NCBI RefSeq assembly: GCF_019049625.1
Contig: NZ_JAFMOY010000117.1
Span: 1 to 64,000 of the forward strand
Source: Rahnella ecdela
GTDB taxonomy: Bacteria; Pseudomonadota; Gammaproteobacteria; Enterobacterales; Enterobacteriaceae
Direction of reading: 5' to 3'
DNA: 64,000 bases
The notes below the pieces were generated by a model. It saw only the letters and a list, made by a program, of their open reading frames with translations, did no database searches and was not told the DNA's origin. Shown in pieces: positions 8,112 through 15,228 of the stretch; positions within the stretch are counted from its first letter, which is position 1, and the number at the start of each line of letters is the position of its first letter. The position numbers and the translations under genes were made by a program.

Positions 8112-9608
8112 ATGACTATTAGCCCGAAACCTGTAACAGATTTACGTTCCGCACTGGACTTACTCAGTCAATATGAAAATGAAGTGATTACCACGGATGA
8201 ACCGGTTGATCCTATTGCGGAGCTCTCAGGGATATATCGTTATGTTGGCGCGCACGGGACATGTAAGCGGCCAACAAAGCTGGGCCCTGCCATGATATTT
8301 AATAATATTAAAGGCTATACCGATATGCGCGTGCTGATAGGGCTGCTTTCCTCCCGCAAACGGGTATCCCGCATGCTGGGCACCACCCCGGAAAAGCTGG
8401 CTTTTGCGCTGCGTGATTCAGTGGCTCATCCCATTCCCCCTGTCGTTATTGCGCCACAGAATGCCAAGTGCCAGGAGGTGGTTCACCTCGCAAGTGACCC
8501 GGACTTTGATATCTTAAAACTTCTGCCCGCCCCGACCAATACCCCAGAAGATGCCGGTCCTTATTTCACCTTGGGAATGTGCTACGGGGCTGACCCAGAT
8601 ACCGGTGAGCACGACGTGACCATCCACCGCCTATGTGTACAGAGCAAAGACGAAATCACCATGTATTTTGTACCGGGTCGTCATCTTGATGTCTTCCGTC
8701 AGAAATATGAGTCCCGCAATCAACCTATGCCTATCTCCATCAGTATTGGCGTGGATCCGGCGATTGAAATTGCGGCCTGTTTCGAACCGCCAACAACGCC
8801 GCTGGGATTCGATGAATTGTCCATCGCCGGTGCACTCCGGGGGCAGGCGGTAGAGCTCTCTCAATGCGTCAGCGTGAACGCCCGCGCGATCGCCAATGCT
8901 GAGGTGGTCATTGAAGGTGAATTACTGCCAAATGTCCGCATACGGGAAGACCAGAACACCAATACAGGCAAAGCCATGCCTGAATTCCCGGGGTACACAG
9001 GCGAAGCCAAGGCCGAATTGCCGGTCATTAAGGTAAAAGCGATCACCCACCGCCAACACCCTATTTTACAGACCTGCATTGGCCCAAGTGATGAGCATAC
9101 CAACATGGCGGGGATCCCGACGGAAGCATCCATTCTTTCCATGGTTGAACGTGCACTGCCAGGATTTGTGCAGAACGTCCACTGTCCTTCCCCAGGCACG
9201 GGCAAATACCTGGCTGTCATTCAGGTCAAGAAAAGCACCATGAATGATGAGGGTCGCCAGCGCCAGGCAGCATTACTTGCCTTCTCCGCGTTTTCAGAGC
9301 TCAAACACGTGATTCTGGTGGATGAAGACATTGAGATCTTTGATATGAACGATGTGATGTGGGCGATGACCACACGATATCAGGGTGACGTGAGTACGAT
9401 TTTCATTCCTGGCGTACGTTGCCATCCACTTGATCCGTCTTCTGATCCGGCCTTCAGTCCTTCCATCAGAGCACATGGCATTGCCTGCAAAACGATCTTT
9501 GACTGTACCGTGCCGTTTGCGATGAAAGGCAGCTTCCACCGTAGCGAGTTTCTTGAAGTGGATGTGGACAGGTTCATTCCGGGCTTTTCAGACAGTAAGG
9601 GGGGCTGA
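8112..9608 (+). CDS. UbiD-family aromatic acid decarboxylase (AroY/LpdC type)
   Basis: A 498-residue prenylated-FMN-dependent decarboxylase. It matches from memory the protocatechuate/gallate decarboxylases AroY (Klebsiella/Enterobacter) and LpdC (Lactobacillus). Shared blocks are VDPIAELSGIYRYVGAHGT near the start, APTNTPEDAGPYFTLG, DVTIHRLCVQ in the cofactor region, IREDQNTNTGKAMPEFPGY and VDEDIEIFDMNDVMWAM. It is expected to act on hydroxybenzoates such as protocatechuate or gallate, with the exact substrate unproven. AAGGAA precedes the ATG. The stop overlaps the UbiX-type gene (TGATG). The small D subunit found in many such operons is not present. Confidence 0.9.
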   Translation: MTISPKPVTDLRSALDLLSQYENEVITTDEPVDPIAELSGIYRYVGAHGTCKRPTKLGPAMIFNNIKGYTDMRVLIGLLSSRKRVSRMLGTTPEKLAFALRDSVAHPIPPVVIAPQNAKCQEVVHLASDPDFDILKLLPAPTNTPEDAGPYFTLGMCYGADPDTGEHDVTIHRLCVQSKDEITMYFVPGRHLDVFRQKYESRNQPMPISISIGVDPAIEIAACFEPPTTPLGFDELSIAGALRGQAVELSQCVSVNARAIANAEVVIEGELLPNVRIREDQNTNTGKAMPEFPGYTGEAKAELPVIKVKAITHRQHPILQTCIGPSDEHTNMAGIPTEASILSMVERALPGFVQNVHCPSPGTGKYLAVIQVKKSTMNDEGRQRQAALLAFSAFSELKHVILVDEDIEIFDMNDVMWAMTTRYQGDVSTIFIPGVRCHPLDPSSDPAFSPSIRAHGIACKTIFDCTVPFAMKGSFHRSEFLEVDVDRFIPGFSDSKGG

Positions 9609-10195
9609 TGAGGGTCGTTGTCGGCATTAGCGGTGCCTCGGGTTTTCGGTACGGGGTGGAAGTGCTCCGCCTGCTGCGTCAGATGCATGTTGAAAGCCAT
9701 CTGGTGATTTCCGCTGCCGGGCACATAAATCGGGAGCATGAAACCCCCTTAAGTGAGGAAGACGTCAATGCCCTCGCCGATGTGGTGTACTCCAATACAG
9801 ACATTGGGTGTGCCATAGCGAGCGGGTCTTTCCAAACGATGGGTATGATCATCGCGCCCTGCTCCATGCACTCGCTGGCGGCGATTGCCAACGGGATCAC
9901 ACCCAACCTGCTGACCAGAGCGGCTGATGTCATTCTGAAAGAAAGACGCAAGTTGGTGCTCATGGTGCGAGAAACGCCCCTTCACATGGGTCATATTCGT
10001 AACATGTTACACGTGACAGAGGCGGGGGGGATCATTTTCCCCCCTGTTCCTGCCCTGTATGCCAAACCACAGAGTGTTGACGAAATCATACGCCACAGTG
10101 CGGCACGCGCGCTTAGCCTTTTGAATGTTGAGTGCGAGGGCATGCCACGCTGGGGGAAAGATATTTCATTGAGTCAAAAGGATAAAATAATATGA
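9608..10195 (+). CDS. UbiX-type flavin prenyltransferase (decarboxylase subunit B)
   Basis: A 195-residue UbiX/PAD1-family enzyme that makes prenylated FMN, the cofactor of the adjacent UbiD-type decarboxylase. Visible signatures are GISGASGFRYG at residues 6-16 (phosphate and flavin binding), MIIAPCSMHSLAAIANG, LLTRAADVILKERRKLVL and RETPLHMGHIRNM. The start codon overlaps the stop of the upstream gene and its own end overlaps the DUF554 gene, so the three genes are translationally coupled. The pairing matches the B and C subunits of 4-hydroxybenzoate and vanillate decarboxylases. Confidence 0.92.
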   Translation: MRVVVGISGASGFRYGVEVLRLLRQMHVESHLVISAAGHINREHETPLSEEDVNALADVVYSNTDIGCAIASGSFQTMGMIIAPCSMHSLAAIANGITPNLLTRAADVILKERRKLVLMVRETPLHMGHIRNMLHVTEAGGIIFPPVPALYAKPQSVDEIIRHSAARALSLLNVECEGMPRWGKDISLSQKDKII

Positions 10196-10905
10196 TCATC
10201 GGTCCCTTTATCAATGGTTCTGCCGTGCTCATCGGAGGGGGGGTAGGCGCAGTACTGGGCACGCGATTACCTGAACGGTTGCGCGTCTCCATGCCTCTCA
10301 TGTTTGGTGTGGCATCGATGTGCATGGGTGTGATCCTGGTGATGAAAGTCAGTCACATGCCCGTAATGGTGCTTTCCATCATTCTTGGCGCACTGATAGG
10401 TGAATTAATTTATCTCGAAAAAGGCATTGCCATTCTGGGCGGAAAGGCACGGGGCATCGCGTCGGTGTTTTCGAAATCGAGCGCAGGCGAATCGGATGAA
10501 AAATTTCTGCAAAGCTATGTGGCGATCATCGTGCTGTTTTGTGCCAGCGGAACGGGTATTTTCGGTTCGATGCATGAAGGGATGACCGGTGATGCCAGTG
10601 TACTCATTGCAAAATCCTTTCTCGATTTGTTCACCGCCGGTATCTTTGCTACGACCCTGGGTGTCGCGGTGTCGTTAATCTGTGTCCCTCAACTGATCAT
10701 TCAGTTAGTGCTGGCCTACGGGGCCATCTTTATTCTTCCCTTTACCTCACCTGAAATGCAGGCGGACTTCTCAGCCGTGGGCGGGGTATTGATGGTGGCC
10801 ACTGGTTTTCGTATTTGCGGCATCAAGGTGTTCCCCGTGGCAAATATGCTGCCCGCTCTGGTTCTTGCGATGCCCATTTCGCATTTCTGGAGTAGCGTAT
10901 TTTAA
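10192..10905 (+). CDS. DUF554 family inner-membrane protein
   Basis: A 237-residue hydrophobic protein with about six or seven predicted membrane segments. It shows the DUF554 (YqgA-like) hallmarks: an N-terminal GPFINGSAVLIGGGVGAVLG, the LGALIGELIYLEKGI block, GTGIFGSMHEGMTGD and a C-terminal GFRICGIKVFPVANMLPAL. The ATG overlaps the previous stop (ATGA). The family function is unknown. Strict coupling with an aromatic acid decarboxylase suggests a role in transport of the acid or the phenol product, which is inference. Confidence 0.85.
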   Translation: MIIGPFINGSAVLIGGGVGAVLGTRLPERLRVSMPLMFGVASMCMGVILVMKVSHMPVMVLSIILGALIGELIYLEKGIAILGGKARGIASVFSKSSAGESDEKFLQSYVAIIVLFCASGTGIFGSMHEGMTGDASVLIAKSFLDLFTAGIFATTLGVAVSLICVPQLIIQLVLAYGAIFILPFTSPEMQADFSAVGGVLMVATGFRICGIKVFPVANMLPALVLAMPISHFWSSVF

Positions 10906-11009
10906 GCACAACAGGCGGGTCGCCGTCATTGTGCCCTGTTCCTTTTCTAAGGGTGGAGGAGAATTTTTACCCTCACAAACACATCTTGTGTAAGGGGGGT
11001 GACGTCACT

Positions 11010-11052
11010 CGCCAGGAAGCTTTGCCATCAGCAGATAGCGGGCTTCCTGGCG
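11010..11052. terminator. inverted repeat between convergent genes
   Basis: A perfect 11-base inverted repeat (CGCCAGGAAGC at 11010-11020, GCTTCCTGGCG at 11042-11052) with a 21-base loop lies between the DUF554 gene and the convergent DsbA-like gene. A short TTGCTTT tract follows on the plus side. It is probably a shared terminator, though the long loop is unusual. Confidence 0.5.
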
Positions 11053-11090
11053 GTTGCTTTCCTAAGCTAGGTCGTGGCGACAAAACGCCG

Positions 11091-12719
11091 TCAATTCACC
11101 GCTTTTTTCCCTTCCCGTGCAAGCTTCACCGCGGCCTGAAGCTCGCCCTCTGACGGATAGCCCGGTATGACCGTGATGGTATTCACATCTCCACCTACCA
11201 CCGGCATCACGAGTACGGCGGGCGTCCCACTAAACCCGACCTTGTGTGAGAGTATGTCGTTTCTTTCCAGTACGGCGTCCACGTCTTTCGCTTTCTTAGT
11301 ATTGAGCTTCACTTCCGAGCTCACTTTGCGGATATCGGCTGTCGTCAGTTCTCCTTCCGTGTGCCCAATAGCAAACAGGCCATGGTAGTAATCCAGATAG
11401 GCATTTGGCCCCTTTTGATACCAGATTTGCAGCCCGGTTCGTGCCGCTTCGACAGAAGCCGGCCAGCGCGCCCCCAATATCGGCCATTCCTTAAACGCAA
11501 CGCGGACATCAGGGTTAGACTTCATCACTCTGTCGATTTCATAAGACAATCGGTGGCTCCAGACAGACTGATAATCAAAGAATGTCACCACGACCACTTT
11601 TGCATCCGCAGGTCCATAGGATGGGGTATCGGGGTCGGCAGTCAGCTCGGTATAATTTTCGAACGCCGCCTGCGCCATCGCCACTTTTCGTTGCGCCGCC
11701 TGCTGTGCCTGCAGTGTCTCCCCCGCCTTGACCAGAATTTCAGGGTGCGCAACCAGGTAGTCGGACATGATTTTTTCAATCTCGGCCTGCTGTGAGGCAG
11801 TAAATTTGTTCGCTGCAACAGGACATGGTGTCTTCCCTTCAGCCTTTGCGACGTCCTCAGAAGGATAAATCACGGCGCCCGCGGCAGGTGCAGGTGCAGG
11901 TGCAGGTGCAGGTGCAGGTGCAGGATGACTGACTTTCTTCTCCGGCGTGACTGACACCGGATTAACCGGTGTCTTTAATACTGAGGATACAGGTGGTGAA
12001 ACAACGGCCTGGTCCCCTTCATCTCCCGCCTTGGCTGAAGAAGTGCTTACCGACTCTGGTATTACCGGGGGAGCGGAAGGAGTCAAAGCCGGGTGACTCG
12101 ATGGCGCCACGGGCTTGATCGAAGGCTGACTACCCTGCACCTGTGATGCTGCCGGTACGGAAGGTGTTGTCGAGAGAGGGCTCACTTCCTCCACAGATTT
12201 TGCGGAAGGCGAATTGGCCGGCACCTGCGTTTTAACGGATACGGAAGGAGCAGTCCCCCCATGATCCACTTCTTCTCCCGGTGTGACTGACGACTGGCTA
12301 CCGGGCCCGCGTATTTCCGGGGGGGCGGAAGGCACTATGGCCGGCTGATTCGATTCCTCCACTGGCTTGATGGAAGGCTGATTACCCTGCGCCTGTGATG
12401 CTGCCGGTACGGAAGGTGTTGTCGCGAGGGGGCTCCCTTCCTCGATTGGCGTTACAGAAAACTGGCTCACGGACGGGCGTATCGTTACGCGTGTGGTGGG
12501 GGTTGTTGCCGGGCGCTTCACTTGCGTATTTCCTGAAACGGGGGGCTGACTGTCGGGTACAGGTATCGCAGACGCCTCCCCCGCAGGCAAGGTTGCAAAT
12601 AAAGCAGGATCGTGGCCCGCGGGCTCAGTGACAGCAGTCTGCTGCGCGAACACAGTCCCGGTTAAGAGCCCTGCGGTAATAGATAGGATGGTGAATACAT
12701 TTTTTCTGCGGTTATCCAT
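11091..12719 (-). CDS. fimbrial DsbA/BcfH-like protein with lost active-site cysteines and Pro-rich stalk
   Basis: A 542-residue exported protein. Order: signal peptide (MDNRRKNVFTILSITAGLL, cleaved after VFA), a low-complexity Pro/Ser/Val/Thr region (about 30-280) with degenerate repeats containing TPSVPAASQ and QPSIKPV, and a (PA)n tract near 267-280. Then follows a helical region (SQQAEIEKIMSDYLVAHPEIL) like the trimerisation stem of ScsC/BcfH, and a C-terminal thioredoxin-fold domain. Where the family has CxxC, this protein has SVWS (residues 385-388, DNA 11556-11567). The cis-Pro block GFSGTPAVLV is kept. The only mature cysteine is near residue 299. It is the last gene of the fimbrial operon. 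A catalytic redox role looks excluded, and a chaperone or structural role is inferred. Confidence 0.82.
   Translation of the reverse strand: MDNRRKNVFTILSITAGLLTGTVFAQQTAVTEPAGHDPALFATLPAGEASAIPVPDSQPPVSGNTQVKRPATTPTTRVTIRPSVSQFSVTPIEEGSPLATTPSVPAASQAQGNQPSIKPVEESNQPAIVPSAPPEIRGPGSQSSVTPGEEVDHGGTAPSVSVKTQVPANSPSAKSVEEVSPLSTTPSVPAASQVQGSQPSIKPVAPSSHPALTPSAPPVIPESVSTSSAKAGDEGDQAVVSPPVSSVLKTPVNPVSVTPEKKVSHPAPAPAPAPAPAPAAGAVIYPSEDVAKAEGKTPCPVAANKFTASQQAEIEKIMSDYLVAHPEILVKAGETLQAQQAAQRKVAMAQAAFENYTELTADPDTPSYGPADAKVVVVTFFDYQSVWSHRLSYEIDRVMKSNPDVRVAFKEWPILGARWPASVEAARTGLQIWYQKGPNAYLDYYHGLFAIGHTEGELTTADIRKVSSEVKLNTKKAKDVDAVLERNDILSHKVGFSGTPAVLVMPVVGGDVNTITVIPGYPSEGELQAAVKLAREGKKAVN
11884..11924 (-). 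repeat. GCAGGT hexanucleotide microsatellite
   Basis: Six perfect copies of GCAGGT plus a five-base partial copy run in tandem on the plus strand and encode the alternating Pro-Ala tract of the DsbA-like protein. Because the unit is six bases, length changes by slippage would add or remove Pro-Ala pairs without a frameshift. Confidence 0.9.
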
Positions 12720-12820
12720 GGAAATCGTTAACTCCCTTTTGTTCAAGTTCTCTTGCAGCCGAGGCCATCGCATCCTGAATGAATGCCCTAACGTTATGGC
12801 ACCGGTCACATTGGTGAGGG

Positions 12821-13927
12821 TCAGGTGGTAGATGGGCGGTAAATGATCTTCAACTGACCGCCGTATCGCCCTGCACTTTTATCTCCTATCCCGAAGGCCG
12901 GCGTGCGCAGCGTTAGCGGCGCGGGAAGACAGTGAGAGAGCCCCGGAATGCCCGGCAGTGACACCAGCTGCTGCACGGCGCGTTTTGCCGTCCCATTCCA
13001 GACAATCGCATCCCCCTGGCTCACCTGTTCACGCGCCCCCGTTGTCGGGTTGATAATGCTCACCTGATAATCCACCCGGTCAGTCTGCGCGGTTTTATTG
13101 CCACCCAACCGATACACCGAAAACTGCCCCGCGGGTCTGCCTGGGGCGGGGCTCCCTTCATCCATAAGGGTTAACGTCGTACGTGAACTGGAGGCATCAT
13201 CCCCGTCGTAGAGGCACATCTGCACGGTCTTGGTCCCTTCCATCGAGGAAGGCGTGGCTTTCTGGAGCATGAGGTTGACGCGAGGTGAACCTGATGGAGA
13301 GTCCGGAAAATAAATCTGGAACTCACGTGGGGGGACAAACACAGAATTTGAGCCCGATACCGATACCGTCCAAGGCCGCGAATAAATATTGAGTTCAGCC
13401 AGAGCTGTGGGCGAAAAAATCAGGGGGTAATGGCCTGACTTTAATTTCTCAGACGTTTTAATAATTTTGGCGATCATTCTTCTAGGCACTGTGTTGCCTG
13501 TATTAGGCCGCTCAATTTGACCGAGGTAGACTTTCGCGCCCGCACATTGAAGAGCCCTTCCCTTATCATCATAAAAGGTAATACCCAGCCCTTGCGTGCC
13601 AGTGGAGCAGACACTGCCCGCGCCGGTGGCATTTGGCACCAGATAAAGTAACCAGGGATTATAACGGTTGGGCGCTTGCATTGTTACCTTCCCAGCAGGT
13701 ACCCAGACGGAAGAGCAATAAAATCCTCCACCCTCGAAATACATCTGACCAATCACGGTACCTACTGGTTCACTGGACGAAAGATAACCGTCGATTTCAG
13801 TTTTCAAACTCAGTGAAAATCTGTCACCACCGGTGCTGTAACAGACATCAGCCCCAGTGGCAGCCAGTGAGCAGACAGAAAATACACAGAAAAAAATAGC
13901 GGCTAACACTCTGAAAATTGTGTTCAC
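12821..13927 (-). CDS. alpha-class fimbrial tip protein/adhesin, paralogue 2 (CfaE/CblD-like)
   Basis: A 368-residue exported protein related to the minor tip subunits of CS1/CFA/I-type fimbriae. A signal peptide (VNTIFRVLAAIFFCVFSVCSLA) starts with the GTG at 13925-13927, preceded by GGGAGAG; no ATG fits. The C-terminal pilin domain has MCLYDGDD, FSVYRLGG, VDYQVS and GIPGLSHCLPAPLTLRTPAF, which are family blocks seen in CfaE/CooD/CblD proteins (recalled). The N-terminal receptor domain contains six or more cysteines. It is a tandem paralogue of the gene at 13984-15228 and differs most in the N-terminal half, as expected for different receptors. Confidence 0.8.
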   Translation of the reverse strand: MNTIFRVLAAIFFCVFSVCSLAATGADVCYSTGGDRFSLSLKTEIDGYLSSSEPVGTVIGQMYFEGGGFYCSSVWVPAGKVTMQAPNRYNPWLLYLVPNATGAGSVCSTGTQGLGITFYDDKGRALQCAGAKVYLGQIERPNTGNTVPRRMIAKIIKTSEKLKSGHYPLIFSPTALAELNIYSRPWTVSVSGSNSVFVPPREFQIYFPDSPSGSPRVNLMLQKATPSSMEGTKTVQMCLYDGDDASSSRTTLTLMDEGSPAPGRPAGQFSVYRLGGNKTAQTDRVDYQVSIINPTTGAREQVSQGDAIVWNGTAKRAVQQLVSLPGIPGLSHCLPAPLTLRTPAFGIGDKSAGRYGGQLKIIYRPSTT

Positions 13928-13983
13928 AGTGAAACACTCTCCCAACCCACTTTACTTGCAGACATGCGATATCCCTTCGGTAT

Positions 13984-15228
13984 TTAACCAATGGTGGGGA
14001 TGCGGTAAATAACCTTTAATACACCCATGTAATGCCCGGCGTTCTTTCCATTAGCTTTGAAGGCAGGTGTTTTCAGGGTAAGCGGTGCAGGCACGCAATA
14101 GGTCAACCCGGGGACGCCCGGTAATGCGACCCGACGCTGTATGCCGCGGTTATTCGTTCCCCCCCAGTAAAACTCTTTACCCTCTGTCACCGCCTCAGTT
14201 GCACCGGTAGTTGGATTAAGGACACTGAGCTCATAGTCCAGCCTATCAGCCACCTTCGATTTATCCGAGCCCTGACGATAGACCGAAAACATACCCGGTA
14301 AGCGTCCTGCCGCGCTCACCCCTTCATCTCGTAGTGTCAGTGAAATAAGTTTACTGGTGGAGTCGTTGCCATCGTAAAGGCACATATCCACTTGACGTAT
14401 CCCCGACATGCTTCCGCTAGGTCCGCCCTTAAGACCCAAATCCACGTTCGGTGAGGCGAGGGGGAATTCTGGAAAAAAAATTAAGGGATTGCCGGTGGAA
14501 ACTTGTATAACATCACTCCCTCGATTTAAAAAACCCCCCCAAGGAACACTGTCCGTATGTCCTGGGTAATATGCTGTAAGCCTAGCAGTTAAATTTAATT
14601 GATGAGCTCCAGCCGTTAACGGACCGCTTATCCTTATAAGTCTGGCTAATACTTTTCCATTATTAAGAAACCCACTCTTGGTGTTATTGGGTATCTCAAG
14701 TATGTCGTTCCAATGATCGCAACGGATACCGTTCCCGTCAACATTTAGATATTGAATTCCAATTCCATTAATATTGGTTTTACATACATCCTGTCTGCCA
14801 TCAACAGATATAGACCTTGGTACAAGCTGCAAATCCCATCTCCAAGATCTTAATGGGCAGGTAAAGGCAGTTCCTATGGCAGATATTTGACCGAAGACAG
14901 TACCTGGAGGAGTATTTTTCGTTATTTTCCCGTAAACATGTAAATTATAACTTAGAGAATATCTATCATCTCCAGAAGAGGTTTGGCAATCTTTTCCGGA
15001 TATTGCATAGGCATTATTCAACAGTGATAGTGCTATCACTGCGCTAAAAACAAATACTTTTAGTTTCACACAAAGACTTTTAAAATTAACCGTTGGGCCA
15101 GTATTACCTGTCAATACGACGTTTGGACGGGCAGAATAACCTGACACGGTTTCATGAGGGGGGTTTAATACCCTTGACGGAAGTGTACGATGTATCTGAC
15201 CCAATACACTGCCTAACAGCATTATCAT
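13984..15228 (-). CDS. alpha-class fimbrial tip protein/adhesin, paralogue 1 (CfaE/CblD-like)
   Basis: A 414-residue reading frame of the CS1-type tip protein family, with the C-terminal blocks MCLYDGNDS, FSVYRQGSD, LDYELSVLNPTTG and GVPGLTYCVPAPLTLKTPAF shared with its neighbour. The ATG at 15226-15228 overlaps the usher stop (TAATG) and has AAGGAG 7 bases upstream. However, the recognisable signal peptide (LKVFVFSAVIALSLLNNAYA) begins only after about 54 residues, and a GTG at 15067-15069 could be the functional start. The extra leader is either a coupled leader peptide or an annotation artefact. The gene is expected to be exported and carried at the fimbrial tip. Confidence 0.8.
   Translation of the reverse strand: MIMLLGSVLGQIHRTLPSRVLNPPHETVSGYSARPNVVLTGNTGPTVNFKSLCVKLKVFVFSAVIALSLLNNAYAISGKDCQTSSGDDRYSLSYNLHVYGKITKNTPPGTVFGQISAIGTAFTCPLRSWRWDLQLVPRSISVDGRQDVCKTNINGIGIQYLNVDGNGIRCDHWNDILEIPNNTKSGFLNNGKVLARLIRISGPLTAGAHQLNLTARLTAYYPGHTDSVPWGGFLNRGSDVIQVSTGNPLIFFPEFPLASPNVDLGLKGGPSGSMSGIRQVDMCLYDGNDSTSKLISLTLRDEGVSAAGRLPGMFSVYRQGSDKSKVADRLDYELSVLNPTTGATEAVTEGKEFYWGGTNNRGIQRRVALPGVPGLTYCVPAPLTLKTPAFKANGKNAGHYMGVLKVIYRIPTIG

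Noticed and set aside
11886-11924. GCAGGT array considered as iterons
   Set aside because: The six-base units lie inside a coding region and encode Pro-Ala pairs. Plasmid iterons are longer and lie next to a rep gene.
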